Shown here piece after piece: positions 56,274 to 64,000 of a DNA stretch of 64,000 nucleotides. Made by a program: the position numbers and the translations under genes. The notes beneath the pieces were generated by a model. It was not told the origin of the DNA, made no database searches, and worked only from the letters and a program-made list of their open reading frames with translations. This DNA comes from Gammaproteobacteria bacterium 28-57-27 (GTDB taxonomy: Bacteria > Pseudomonadota > Gammaproteobacteria > Halothiobacillales > Halothiobacillaceae): contig NCGK01000011.1 of the NCBI GenBank assembly GCA_002281735.1, positions 1 to 64,000 on the forward strand, written 5' to 3'. The first letter of the stretch is position 1. Each line of letters opens with the position of its first letter.

Positions 56274-57200
56274 ATGTTTTCAAATCATCAAAAATTAAGC
56301 TTTCAGCGCTTTTTGGCTCCTGCGGTCATGTCCTTGTTTGCTTTGGCGTTTGCCCCGCTTCATGCCGAGGAAGTTACCACCAAGCTGGATAACCTGACTC
56401 TGCGCGGCAATCTTGAGCTGGCAACGGGCAAGTCGGTCAAGGATGGCGTGGTGCTGATAACCCACGGCACCTTGGCGCATAACAATATGGAACTCATCAA
56501 GTCCCTGCAAAGCGGCTTGCAGGCCAAGGGTTACAACACACTGGCGATCAACCTGAGCTTGGGGTTGGATAAGCGTGCCTCGGCGATGTATGACTGCCCG
56601 ACCCCGCATGTGCACAAGCATACCGATGCGGTGGGCGAAGTTGCGGCGTGGACCACGTGGCTGAAAGATAAGGGCGCGTCACGCATTGCCTTGATGGGGC
56701 ATTCGCGCGGCGGTAACCAAACTGCATGGGCGTTGGCGGAAAAGGATGATGCGGCGATTACTTCAGCCATTTTGATTGCGCCGCAGACCTGGGAAGCGGG
56801 CTATCACACCAAGGACTACAAGGCGAAGTACAAGGCTGATCTTGCGCCGCTTTTGGCCAAGGCTGAAAAGCTCGTAGCCGAGGGCAAGGGTGATACCTTG
56901 ATCGACATGGATTTTATCTACTGCGAGAAGACTCGTGCGGCGGCCAAGAGTGTGGTCAGCTACTACAAGGACGATGCGCGCATGGACACGCCGACTTTGC
57001 TGGCGCAATCCAAAAAGCCTGTGTTGGTGATTGTTGGTTCAGCTGATACCACGGTGAAGGGCTTGGCGGAGAAGATGGCTAAGGTCGCCGATGGCAAGCG
57101 CATCAAGAGCTACACGGTGGATGGCGCAGATCATTACTTCATGGATTTGTTTGGTGATGAGGTTGTCGAGCAGACGGTGCTGTTTCTGAACTGGAAGTGA
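56274..57200 (+). CDS. Secreted alpha/beta hydrolase
   Basis: The protein has 308 residues. A signal peptide (FLAPAVMSLFALAFAPLHA-EEV) is followed by an alpha/beta-hydrolase core with LITHGTLAHNN (oxyanion region), GHSRGGNQ (nucleophile elbow), VIVGSADTTV (catalytic Asp region) and DGADHYF (catalytic His). No substrate is evident; it could be an esterase or lipase. GAGG lies 8 bases before the ATG. An intrinsic terminator follows at 57252-57276. Confidence 0.87.
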   Translation: MFSNHQKLSFQRFLAPAVMSLFALAFAPLHAEEVTTKLDNLTLRGNLELATGKSVKDGVVLITHGTLAHNNMELIKSLQSGLQAKGYNTLAINLSLGLDKRASAMYDCPTPHVHKHTDAVGEVAAWTTWLKDKGASRIALMGHSRGGNQTAWALAEKDDAAITSAILIAPQTWEAGYHTKDYKAKYKADLAPLLAKAEKLVAEGKGDTLIDMDFIYCEKTRAAAKSVVSYYKDDARMDTPTLLAQSKKPVLVIVGSADTTVKGLAEKMAKVADGKRIKSYTVDGADHYFMDLFGDEVVEQTVLFLNWK

Positions 57201-57251
57201 TATTTTTCATGTATTGATGAACACTGTGTCATCAACTTCATAACACCATGC

Positions 57252-57276
57252 ACCCTCGGCCATGCCGGGGGTTTTT
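57252..57276 (+). terminator. Intrinsic terminator after the secreted hydrolase
   Basis: ACCCTCGGC and GCCGGGGGT form a stem with a short CAT loop (one G-T pair), followed by a T5 run. It lies about 50 bp after the hydrolase stop and insulates glyA. Confidence 0.88.
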
Positions 57277-57322
57277 GTTTGCGGTAAACTACACGCATTC
57301 GTTCATCCAACCTGTTTCAAAT

Positions 57323-57350
57323 GCCCGGTTTAGCCGGGTCTTCATTTTTC
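57323..57350 (+). promoter_or_regulatory. Small hairpin in the glyA leader
   Basis: CCCGG-TTTAG-CCGGG (57324-57338) with a T-rich tail to 57350 lies about 35 bp before glyA. It could be a weak attenuator or only a chance stem; no riboswitch core (such as a glycine aptamer) is recognisable. Confidence 0.35.
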
Positions 57351-57384
57351 AAGACCTGATTTTACGCTCTGAGAGGTGCGCCCT

Positions 57385-58638
57385 ATGTTTACCCGTGACA
57401 TGACGATTGCTGGCTACGACGATCAACTCGCGCAGGCGATGGCGCAGGAAGTTGTGCGCCAGGAAGAGCACATTGAGCTGATTGCTTCCGAAAACTATGC
57501 CAGTCCGCGCGTGATGGAAGCGCAAGGCTCGGTGTTGACCAATAAATATGCCGAAGGCTATCCGGGCAAGCGTTACTACGGCGGCTGTGAGTATGTCGAT
57601 GTGGTTGAGCAGCTGGCGATTGATCGCGTCAAAGAGTTGTTCGGCGCGGATTGGGCCAATGTGCAGCCGCACTCCGGTTCACAGGCCAACGGCGCAGTGT
57701 TCCTGGCCTTGTTGCAGGCGGGCGATACGGTGCTCGGTATGTCGCTGGCGCATGGCGGGCACTTGACCCACGGCGCCAAGGTGAATTTCTCTGGCAAGAG
57801 CTATCACGCGGTGCAATACGGTCTGGTGCCTGAAACCGGCGAGATTGACTACGAGCAGGTCGAGGCGCTGGCGCGTGAGCACAAGCCGAAGCTGATTATC
57901 GCGGGCTTTTCGGCCTATTCACGCGTGATTGACTGGGCGCGTTTCCGTGCGATTGCCGATGAAGTCGGCGCGTATTTCCTGGTGGATATGGCGCATGTGG
58001 CTGGTCTGGTGGCTGCAGGTGTTTATCCTAACCCGGTGCCGTTTGCGGATGTGGTGACTTCGACCACCCACAAGACCCTGCGCGGCCCGCGTGGCGGCAT
58101 TATTCTGGGCAAAGCCAATCCTGAGATCGAGAAAAAGATCAACTCCGCGATTTTCCCCGGTATTCAGGGTGGCCCGCTGGAGCATGTGATCGCCGCCAAG
58201 GCGGTGGCATTCAAGGAAGCGTTGGAGCCGGAGTTCAAAATCTATCAGCAACAGGTGGTGAGCAATGCGCGTGCCATGGCGGCAGTGTTTATGGCGCGTG
58301 GCTTTGATGTGATCTCCAAGGGCACGGATAACCACCTGTTCCTGGTGAGTTTCATTACTCAGGGGCTGACCGGTAAAGACGTGGATGCGTGGTTGGGTGC
58401 GGCGAATATCACCGTGAACAAAAACGCGGTGCCGAATGACCCTCAATCGCCCTTCGTGACTTCGGGCATTCGTATCGGTACGCCGGCGATTACCACGCGC
58501 GGTTTCGCTGAAGCGGAGAGTGTGGCTCTGGCCGGTTGGATTTGCGATGTGATTGATGCCAAGGGCGATGCGGCGGTGGTTGCGGAGGTGAAAGCCAAGG
58601 TGCTTGAAGTGTGCAGGCGTTTGCCGGTGTATGCCTGA
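57385..58638 (+). CDS. glyA: Serine hydroxymethyltransferase
   Basis: The protein has 417 residues from the ATG at 57385; GAGAGGTG lies 6-8 bases upstream and fixes the start. It has [37 protein letters not shown], the PLP-lysine segment [14 protein letters not shown] and DNHLFLVSF. It converts serine and tetrahydrofolate to glycine and methylene-tetrahydrofolate. The order glyA-nrdR-ribD is widespread in Proteobacteria. A palindromic repeat separates it from nrdR. Confidence 0.98.
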   Translation: MFTRDMTIAGYDDQLAQAMAQEVVRQEEHIELIASENYASPRVMEAQGSVLTNKYAEGYPGKRYYGGCEYVDVVEQLAIDRVKELFGADWANVQPHSGSQANGAVFLALLQAGDTVLGMSLAHGGHLTHGAKVNFSGKSYHAVQYGLVPETGEIDYEQVEALAREHKPKLIIAGFSAYSRVIDWARFRAIADEVGAYFLVDMAHVAGLVAAGVYPNPVPFADVVTSTTHKTLRGPRGGIILGKANPEIEKKINSAIFPGIQGGPLEHVIAAKAVAFKEALEPEFKIYQQQVVSNARAMAAVFMARGFDVISKGTDNHLFLVSFITQGLTGKDVDAWLGAANITVNKNAVPNDPQSPFVTSGIRIGTPAITTRGFAEAESVALAGWICDVIDAKGDAAVVAEVKAKVLEVCRRLPVYA

Positions 58639-58678
58639 TATAACCTCCCTGCCTGATGGGTGGGGGGAGCTGAAGAAA

Positions 58679-58779
58679 TTAGCCACAGAGGACACAGAGC
58701 GCACAGAGCGCACAGAGCGCACAGAGCGCACAGAGGAGAAAAATCTATTCTCCGTGTACTCTGTGATCTCTGTGGCTAA
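58679..58779. repeat. Palindromic repeat with internal 9-bp tandem units
   Basis: Left arm TTAGCCACAGAGGACACAGAG (first 20 bases counted; 58679-58699) is the reverse complement, with two mismatches, of the right arm at 58759-58779. Between them CACAGAGCG occurs four times in tandem. Such elements between genes are known as REP/BIME-like repeats. It lies between glyA and nrdR and leaves about 20 bp before the nrdR start. Confidence 0.85.
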
Positions 58780-58798
58780 ATGGTTGGATTTTTAGCGT

Positions 58799-59263
58799 AT
58801 GAAATGTCCTTTTTGCGGTGCTGACGATACCCGTGTGGCCGACTCGCGCTTGACGCAAGACGGTACGCAGGTGCGTCGGCGGCGCGAATGCCCGACCTGC
58901 GGCGAGCGTTTTACCACCTTTGAAACCGCCGAATTGCAGTTGCCGCGTATTATCAAGCGCGACGGAACGCGCGAGCTTTTTTCGCAAGACAAACTGCGGC
59001 GCGGCATGTTGCGTGCGCTGGAAAAACGTCCGGTGCCGACCGAGCGGGTGGAAGAGGCCGTGGCGCATATCGAACGTGAATTGATGAAACGCGGCGAGCG
59101 CGAAATCGAGGCACGTTTGTTGGGCGAGATGGTGATGGACGCGCTGCGCAAACTCGATCAAGTGGCCTATATCCGCTTTGCTTCGGTGTACAAAAGCTTC
59201 GAAGACGTGGCGGCCTTTCGTGAGTTGATCGAGCGTTTGCAGCAGGAACCGCGTGAACGCTGA
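58799..59263 (+). CDS. nrdR: Transcriptional regulator NrdR
   Basis: The protein has 154 residues, full length for NrdR. The N-terminal zinc ribbon uses CPFCG and CPTCG, and the ATP-cone domain begins [22 protein letters not shown]. It represses ribonucleotide reductase genes in response to ATP/dATP. Its last 11 bases overlap ribD. The palindromic repeat immediately upstream may have displaced the original promoter. Confidence 0.97.
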   Translation: MKCPFCGADDTRVADSRLTQDGTQVRRRRECPTCGERFTTFETAELQLPRIIKRDGTRELFSQDKLRRGMLRALEKRPVPTERVEEAVAHIERELMKRGEREIEARLLGEMVMDALRKLDQVAYIRFASVYKSFEDVAAFRELIERLQQEPRER

Positions 59264-60374
59264 GGCTCAGGATGCCCGCTTTATGGCGCGTGCGCTGGAA
59301 CTGGCGCGACGCGGGCTTTACACCACCCACCCCAATCCGCGCGTCGGCTGCGTCATCGTGCGTGAAGCTGAAATTGTCGGCGAGGGTTTTCATGCGCGTG
59401 CAGGCGAGCCGCATGCTGAAATTCATGCCCTGCGTATGGCGGGGGAGCGTGCCAGGGGCGCGACCGCCTACGTTACCCTCGAACCTTGCTGCCATTGGGG
59501 GCGCACGGGGCCGTGCTCGAATGCCTTGCTCGAAGCCGGGGTGACGCGCGTGGTTTCTGCCATGCAAGACCCGAATCCGCGAGTGGCGGGCGGCGGGCAT
59601 GGGTTACTGCGCGCGGCAGGCGTGCAGGTGGAAAGCGGCGTGTTGGAGGCCGAAGCACGTGCCTTGAATGCCGGGTTTATCAAACGCATGAGCGCAGGGA
59701 TGCCGCGGGTGCGCGTGAAATGGGGCGCGTCACTGGATGGGCGCACGGCCTTGGCGAATGGAGCGAGTCAATGGATTACCGGCGCAGCGGCGCGGCGCGA
59801 TGTGCAGTTCTGGCGTGCGCAGTCGTCCGCCATATTAAGTAGTGCAGAAAGCGTCATCACGGATAACGCGCGTTTGAACGTGCGTTTGACGGCGGCTGAG
59901 CTGGGCATTGAGGGCGAGGTGCGCCAACCCGTGCGAGTGATACTTGATCGTGAGTTGTGCCTGATGCCTGAGCTATCCATTTTTGACGGCCAGGGCGAGG
60001 TGTGGATTTACACGGCCAGCAATGATTCCGTGAAGAGAACAGCGCTGGCAGCTGTCGGTGCGCAGGTCTATTCCGTGCCTTTGAATGCGGAAGAGCATTT
60101 GGATTTGCATTGGATCTTGCGCGACCTTGCAAGCCGCGAGATCAATGATGTCTGGGTTGAAGCCGGTGCTCGTCTTGGTGGCGCATTTGTGGCGCAAGGC
60201 TTGCCTGATGAACTGATCGTCTACCTTGCGCCGATGCTGCTTGGGCATACCGCCCGTCCGCTGGCGGAGTTGCCAGAAATGACTCAGCTTAACCAAGCCC
60301 AGCCTTGGCAGTGGCAGGAGATTGTTCACGTGGGCGATGATTTGCGCCTGACATTGCGGCCTGCTGAAGGCTAA
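59253..60374 (+). CDS. ribD: Bifunctional riboflavin biosynthesis deaminase/reductase
   Basis: The protein has 373 residues from a GTG start at 59253, overlapping nrdR by 11 bases. The N-terminal deaminase has the zinc motifs PHAEIHAL and [16 protein letters not shown]. The C-terminal reductase has [34 protein letters not shown] and [32 protein letters not shown]. It performs the second and third steps of riboflavin synthesis. It is followed by a mobile repeat, then exbB. Confidence 0.97.
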   Translation: MNAEAQDARFMARALELARRGLYTTHPNPRVGCVIVREAEIVGEGFHARAGEPHAEIHALRMAGERARGATAYVTLEPCCHWGRTGPCSNALLEAGVTRVVSAMQDPNPRVAGGGHGLLRAAGVQVESGVLEAEARALNAGFIKRMSAGMPRVRVKWGASLDGRTALANGASQWITGAAARRDVQFWRAQSSAILSSAESVITDNARLNVRLTAAELGIEGEVRQPVRVILDRELCLMPELSIFDGQGEVWIYTASNDSVKRTALAAVGAQVYSVPLNAEEHLDLHWILRDLASREINDVWVEAGARLGGAFVAQGLPDELIVYLAPMLLGHTARPLAELPEMTQLNQAQPWQWQEIVHVGDDLRLTLRPAEG

Positions 60375-60388
60375 TGCTTTGGCTGGCT

Positions 60389-60504
60389 TATTGATCCGGC
60401 ACGAAAGCCGTAGGGTGCGCCATGCGCACTGATGGGCTAAAAGGTGCGCATGGCGCACCCTACGGCCTGGCGGACAAGCACGGATAAGGCTGACCGGGTC
60501 AATA
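60389..60504. repeat. Small palindromic-end mobile repeat, copy C
   Basis: TATTGATCCGG (60389-60399) and CCGGGTCAATA (60494-60504) are inverted with one mismatch, the same ends as the repeats beside rmlB. The interior differs: GCCGTAGGGTGCGC...GCGCACCCTACGGC makes a long second palindrome. No coding capacity is visible. Nothing else is found in the 169 bp between ribD and exbB. Confidence 0.8.
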
Positions 60505-60543
60505 GTGATAAATCAAACTTATGGTAAATGGCTGGACAGATAG

Positions 60544-60972
60544 ATGATTGAATCCCTAAAAATCACCCTCGACTTTGCCGTTCTTGGCTTACTTGGGTTG
60601 ATGAGCGTGATGATGTTAGCCATGGCGATTGAGCGTGTGCTGTTTTATCGCAGTGTTGATTTATCGGTGTTTTCTCACCCGGACACGCTGAATATTGCCC
60701 TGACGCGCAACCTGACCTGGATCTATACCGTGGGTGCCAATGCGCCATATGTTGGGCTGCTGGGCACGGTGCTGGGGATTTTGATTACGTTTTACGAGAT
60801 GGGACAGGGCGGGCAGGTGGATGTGAATCACATCATGCTCGGTCTGGCGCTGGCGTTGAAAGCCACGGCGGCGGGGCTGGTGGTGGCGATTCCGGCCATC
60901 GTGATTTACAACGGCCTGACGCGCAAAGTCGATGTGTTGATGGGTGAGTGGCGCGCACTGAAAGGCCTCTGA
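60544..60972 (+). CDS. exbB: ExbB-type proton channel subunit, short form
   Basis: The protein has 142 residues, shorter than E. coli ExbB (about 240) but like the short TonB-linked ExbB of several proteobacteria. Three hydrophobic helices are visible, including APYVGLLGTVLGILITFYEMG and ALKATAAGLVVAIPAIVIYN, which carry the conserved Thr-containing segment. It forms an inner-membrane proton channel energising TonB. exbD follows 4 bp later. Confidence 0.93.
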   Translation: MIESLKITLDFAVLGLLGLMSVMMLAMAIERVLFYRSVDLSVFSHPDTLNIALTRNLTWIYTVGANAPYVGLLGTVLGILITFYEMGQGGQVDVNHIMLGLALALKATAAGLVVAIPAIVIYNGLTRKVDVLMGEWRALKGL

Positions 60973-60976
60973 GACG

Positions 60977-61354
60977 ATGAAAAAATTCGATCAGATCAAT
61001 GTCATTCCGTTTATCGACATCATGCTGGTGCTGCTGGCGATTGTGTTGACCACGGCGACCTTTATCGCGCAGGGGCGCATTCCGCTGAATTTGCCGGAGG
61101 CGCAACATGCCGCCGCGCCGCAAAATGATAAGCCACTCGAAATCAGTATCGACGAGGAACGCAAGCTGTACCTTGATACCGCAGTGGTGCATCTGCTGGA
61201 GTTGGATCAGCGTCTGGGGCAAGTGAAATCCGATCAAGCCATTGTCTTGCGCGTGGATGCCAGTGTGCCGTTCAGCGATTTTGTCGGCGTGCTGGATCTG
61301 TTGCAAAAATACCATCTGGATAAGCTGAGTATCGTCACGGTACGCAAGGGATGA
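60977..61354 (+). CDS. exbD: ExbD-type TonB energiser
   Basis: The protein has 125 residues. A single N-terminal helix (VIPFIDIMLVLLAIVLTTATFI) includes the conserved Asp (FIDIMLV), followed by a periplasmic domain with ISIDEERKLYLDTAVV. It works with ExbB as the proton-driven stator of the TonB system. The stop overlaps the tonB start by 4 bases (ATGA). Confidence 0.95.
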   Translation: MKKFDQINVIPFIDIMLVLLAIVLTTATFIAQGRIPLNLPEAQHAAAPQNDKPLEISIDEERKLYLDTAVVHLLELDQRLGQVKSDQAIVLRVDASVPFSDFVGVLDLLQKYHLDKLSIVTVRKG

Positions 61355-62166
61355 AACCTGGGATGAAGCCAGAGGGTAAGCGCGGTGCGCTGCTGGCTTG
61401 GGGCGGCTCGCTGCTGGTGCACGGGCTGGTGTTGGGTGGGCTGGCCTGGTGGCTTGATGATCGCCTCAAGCTGGATGAACCCGCGGCCAGGCCGGTGCCC
61501 ATGCGTCTGTCCATGCTGGCTGAACCTGTCGCCAAGCCGGTGGAGCCGCCCGTGGAACCTGTGGTGGAGCCCGTGGTGGAGATGCCGCCGCAGCCTGAGG
61601 TGATGCCCGAGCCGCCGCCTCCGCCGCCTGAACCCACACCTGCAGCACTGCCTGAGCCTCCCGTTCAGCCCAAGCCGCACCCGCCAGAACCTAAAGTCAA
61701 ACCAAAAACCAAGCCGCCAACGAAAGTGGCCGCTGTCAACCCGCCGCTGCCCGCAGTGACTGAAAGGGCAGAGGTGCCTGCTGTGTCCGCAGCGGTGCCC
61801 ACGGAGCCTGTTGTTGCCAAGGTTGAGCCAGCCAGTGCACCGGTTTTAGCGGCGCCCGTGGTGGTTGATGCGGACGCCGAGGCAGCTTACAAGGCGCATA
61901 TTCGGCAGAAAATTGATGCGCACAAACACTATCCGAAGCTCGCACGCCGCATGGGCGAAGAGGGGCGGGTGGTGGTGGAGTTCAGCCTGGATGCCTCAGG
62001 CGCAGTGTCAGGCGTGTGGATCAAGCAGAGTTCCGGTAGCGCGCGTCTGGATGAAGCCGCGCTGCAGGCAGTGCACGACGCTGCGCCGTTTCCACCGTTT
62101 CCTGATGGAGTCGGACGCACGCACTGGGACTTCACTCTGCCTCTATCCTTCGCCCTGGACGGTTGA
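61351..62166 (+). CDS. tonB: TonB
   Basis: The protein has 271 residues. An N-terminal membrane anchor (LLAWGGSLLVHGLVLGGLAWWL) precedes a long Pro/Val-rich spacer (about 60-150, with PPPPPEP and KPKTKPP). The C-terminal TonB domain contains KHYPKLARRMGEEGRVVVEFSLDASG and SSGSARLDEAALQAV. It transmits proton-motive force to outer-membrane receptors. No receptor gene is in the window. The 3' end overlaps the convergent membrane-protein gene by 35 bp. Confidence 0.95.
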   Translation: MKPGMKPEGKRGALLAWGGSLLVHGLVLGGLAWWLDDRLKLDEPAARPVPMRLSMLAEPVAKPVEPPVEPVVEPVVEMPPQPEVMPEPPPPPPEPTPAALPEPPVQPKPHPPEPKVKPKTKPPTKVAAVNPPLPAVTERAEVPAVSAAVPTEPVVAKVEPASAPVLAAPVVVDADAEAAYKAHIRQKIDAHKHYPKLARRMGEEGRVVVEFSLDASGAVSGVWIKQSSGSARLDEAALQAVHDAAPFPPFPDGVGRTHWDFTLPLSFALDG

Positions 62167-62599
62167 GATGGGCTTGGGCGCGTTTTGCACCGAGAATGTG
62201 GGCGACGAGCAGGCCGGGCAGACTGAGTCCGACGAGCAGATGCGCAGCAAGGGCAAGGTTGCCGAGCGACACATCACCAAGGTAATACAGGCCTAGCCCG
62301 CTGAGCGCGAGTAGGCCAAATGCGCCGAGCAGCAAGCCGCCGGAGAGGACGTTTTCCTGCCGCACCCAGCCGGCGCGTAGGTGAACCGTCCAGAGCGCGC
62401 CGAGCAGAAACAGCATAATGAAGTAACTCGCCGCGTGGAGGGCGGCACCCCATACGCGCGTGCCACCTTCCAGCGACCAGGGCACCGCCCACTCCAAACG
62501 CATCTCCAGTGCCCCGGGCGCGAGAATCAAGCCGCTGATGAATAGCGCCGTAAGCGTTGCGCGCAAGATGAGAATGAATCCTGCCGGATAGCCCTTCAC
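62132..62599 (-). CDS. Four-helix membrane protein, possible b-type cytochrome
   Basis: The protein has 155 residues and four hydrophobic segments (about 8-28, 50-72, 85-107 and 112-135). Histidines at 55, 73, 120 and 134 lie in or near helices two and four, an arrangement like heme-b-binding b561/DUF4405 proteins. It lies 4 bp from apbE in an overlapping arrangement (62599/62596), on the same strand, and downstream of the FMN-binding protein gene. A role in passing electrons to a flavinylated periplasmic protein is plausible. Heme binding is inferred from histidine positions only. Confidence 0.6.
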   Translation of the reverse strand: MKGYPAGFILILRATLTALFISGLILAPGALEMRLEWAVPWSLEGGTRVWGAALHAASYFIMLFLLGALWTVHLRAGWVRQENVLSGGLLLGAFGLLALSGLGLYYLGDVSLGNLALAAHLLVGLSLPGLLVAHILGAKRAQAHLNRPGRRIEAE

Positions 62600-63456
62600 T
62601 CACCTCTCCCAAAATCATGCGCGATCAGCCGCCCACCCAGTCGCGCGATGCGTGCCGACCGCCCGGCCTCCGGCGCAAGCGCCGCGACCTTGGTCAGGGC
62701 ATCGGCGCGCCAAGCCTCGTCGGCCAGCACCGTCCAGGCGCGCGGACACTGGTTGAAGTGCGGACAGGCCAGGCCGTCGCAGCCATGCGGGGTGACGATG
62801 CAGGAGGGGAAGCGTGCCTGATCTTCGGCGGATAGACCCACGGCGGACGTGGCCATGGCGGTATTGCTCCACTCGCCCAGCGGAGTGATGGCACCGCTGG
62901 CCTCGCGCACCGCGATGGGTAGCGCATCCGGGCCGAACAGACGCAAATCGCCACCGGCGTTGACCAAGCCACGCGTGATGCCGTGCGTGAACAGGGTCTG
63001 CACGGCGCAATCCACCGCGTAGCCCTTGGCGATACCGTCCAGGGTCAGTACCACCGGGCGTTTGAGGCGCACACGCAGGCGCGGCAGCAGCTCCAGCGCA
63101 TCCCAACCCTCGGCATCAAGGGCGGGAAAGCCGTGATCCGGCAAGCGTCCCTCGGCGACCAGGCGGCCACCGATGCTGATGTCGAACAAGCCGTTGCTGC
63201 GCCGGGAGATATGGCGGGCATGGCAGAGGACACGGTAAATATCGGAACTGACGCTCACTGGCCGTCGCCAGGCGTGCAGGTTGATGCGCGACAAATCGCT
63301 GTCCGCATCGTGGAAGCTCATGTGCCGCTGGATCTGTTCGATGGTGGCGAAGGCTGATGCAATCGCCGTTTCGGCCAGCGGCTCGGGGGCGCGCACCGCG
63401 ATTTCGACAAAGGTGCCAAGCAGTGGGCGCATCCGGCGGTGGGCAGGCTTGTCCAT
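62596..63456 (-). CDS. apbE: FAD:protein FMN transferase
   Basis: The protein has 286 residues. It shows ApbE hallmarks: MRPLLGTFVEIAV, SDLSRINLHAW, GLFDISIGGRLV, LDGIAKGYAVDCAVQTL and GLVNAGGDLRLFG. It attaches FMN covalently to Ser/Thr in (S/T)GA(T/S)-type motifs of periplasmic or membrane flavoproteins. No obvious signal peptide is visible. The FMN-binding protein 4 bp upstream carries SGAT and is the likely substrate. A small Cys-rich insert (CPHFNQCP) is unusual. Confidence 0.93.
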   Translation of the reverse strand: MDKPAHRRMRPLLGTFVEIAVRAPEPLAETAIASAFATIEQIQRHMSFHDADSDLSRINLHAWRRPVSVSSDIYRVLCHARHISRRSNGLFDISIGGRLVAEGRLPDHGFPALDAEGWDALELLPRLRVRLKRPVVLTLDGIAKGYAVDCAVQTLFTHGITRGLVNAGGDLRLFGPDALPIAVREASGAITPLGEWSNTAMATSAVGLSAEDQARFPSCIVTPHGCDGLACPHFNQCPRAWTVLADEAWRADALTKVAALAPEAGRSARIARLGGRLIAHDFGRGE

Positions 63457-63460
63457 GCGC

Positions 63461-64000
63461 TCAGCTCGACGGCAGGACGAGTTGTTGCAGCACCAGCAGG
63501 CGCTTGACCCCGCTCATCACGTTGCGGCAGGAAAGGGTGGCGCCGCTGATATTGGGCACGTCCTTGTCCAGCTTGAACGGGTCGGCCAGGGTCTTGCCCT
63601 CCAGCGTTTTGCGCCAGCTGGCCTCGCGGATCTGGTCGCCGTGGGTCTCCTTGAAAATCATGATTTCCACGCCGCGCACCTTGCCCTCGGGCAGCAGAGC
63701 GGCGGCGTAGGTGATGAACTCATGCTTGCCGACCACGTTGTCGACAATGAACCAGCCGAGCAGCTGGCCGCCTTTTTCGGCGCGCCAGACATCCTGTTTT
63801 TCCCAGCGTTGTTTCACTCCGGCCTTGTCCGTAATGGCATCGCGCTGTTCCTCGGTGAGCAGTACGGGTGCGAGCACAAAACGTTCGGCCTCGGGAAACA
63901 GCGCTTTTTGTGCCTGTTCGACGCTCAGGTACTCGGTGGCATGCGCCGGGGCGACCACGAAGGCCGCGAGCGGAATGATGAGCAGGGAGGCAAACTCGCG
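63461..64000 (-). CDS. FMN-binding domain protein, flavinylation substrate (5' end outside window)
   Basis: The frame is open to the window edge, giving 179 residues without the start. The first visible residues (FASLLIIPLAAFVVAPAHA-TEY) look like the end of a signal peptide. The FMN-binding domain contains FITYAAALLPEGKVRGVEIMIF, and the FMN attachment motif DVPNISGATLSC is present near the C-terminus, with Thr as the acceptor. A GTG at 63958 would start inside the signal region and is not chosen. It sits directly before apbE and the possible b-type cytochrome. Confidence 0.87.
   Translation of the reverse strand, partial: REFASLLIIPLAAFVVAPAHATEYLSVEQAQKALFPEAERFVLAPVLLTEEQRDAITDKAGVKQRWEKQDVWRAEKGGQLLGWFIVDNVVGKHEFITYAAALLPEGKVRGVEIMIFKETHGDQIREASWRKTLEGKTLADPFKLDKDVPNISGATLSCRNVMSGVKRLLVLQQLVLPSS

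Noticed and set aside
57201-57384. Glycine riboswitch upstream of glyA
   Set aside because: Only an intrinsic terminator and one five-pair hairpin are visible; none of the conserved aptamer sequence is recognisable.
59486-59842. Overlapping alternative frame inside ribD
   Set aside because: Low-complexity Arg/Gly-rich translation typical of shadow frames in GC-rich genes.

Overview
The window looks like chromosomal DNA of a Gram-negative proteobacterium. The evidence is Kps-type (group 2) capsule export genes, a TonB/ExbBD system, RND-type outer-membrane sequence and the housekeeping genes uvrB, glyA, nrdR and ribD. A gammaproteobacterium (or a related betaproteobacterium) is my best guess from gene content; nothing here fixes the genus. 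Base composition is mosaic: housekeeping and ter genes are moderately GC-rich, while about 24.1-25.4 kb and 33.3-38.2 kb are clearly AT-richer and look imported.

Region 1 (1-10.1 kb, minus strand) is a large Ter (tellurite/stress response) operon. It runs from a DUF475/TerC-type membrane protein through TerD, a TerD-VWA protein (TerF-like), TerA, an AIM24-like protein, TerB and TerZ. It continues into an enzymatic module: ATP-grasp, TRSP-type phosphoribosyltransferase, HAD phosphatase and a StiP-family protein cut by the window edge. That module was predicted from comparative genomics to make a nucleoside-like metabolite; the product is unknown.

Region 2 (10.1-14.3 kb) holds a DUF2062 protein, uvrB, a divergent aspartate aminotransferase gene, and tRNA-Asn and tRNA-Arg with a clear promoter and terminator.

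Region 3 (14.4-50.9 kb) is a capsule locus. kpsMTED leads into rmlCDBA (dTDP-rhamnose) and then a long minus-strand gene series: epimerase, 1082-residue glycosyltransferase, sulfotransferase, probable glycosyltransferase, a three-enzyme redox/isomerase cassette, cysD, cysN, a SLC13 permease, cysC, cysQ, another glycosyltransferase and an SGNH/AlgX-like protein. The PAPS-forming enzymes, PAP phosphatase, probable sulfate permease and sulfotransferase together predict a sulfated, possibly acetylated, rhamnose-containing capsule. A second minus-strand operon carries the Kdo-linker genes: a split kpsC and kpsS, with a cytochrome P450, an alpha/beta hydrolase and a small membrane protein between them. 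I propose these three remodel the capsule lipid anchor. A 9-bp tandem repeat in kpsT and long homopolymer tracts in kpsD and two biosynthetic genes suggest variable expression.

Region 4 (51-54.9 kb) is a decayed Mrp/Mbh-type antiporter cluster, truncated at both ends and interrupted by an amber codon, abutting the 3' part of an RND outer-membrane factor gene.

Region 5 (54.9-64 kb) carries a patatin-like lipoprotein, a secreted alpha/beta hydrolase, glyA-nrdR-ribD, exbB-exbD-tonB, and an ApbE/FMN-binding/b561-like flavinylation group that runs off the end. Small mobile repeats sharing ATTGATCCGG ends occur beside rmlB and after ribD.
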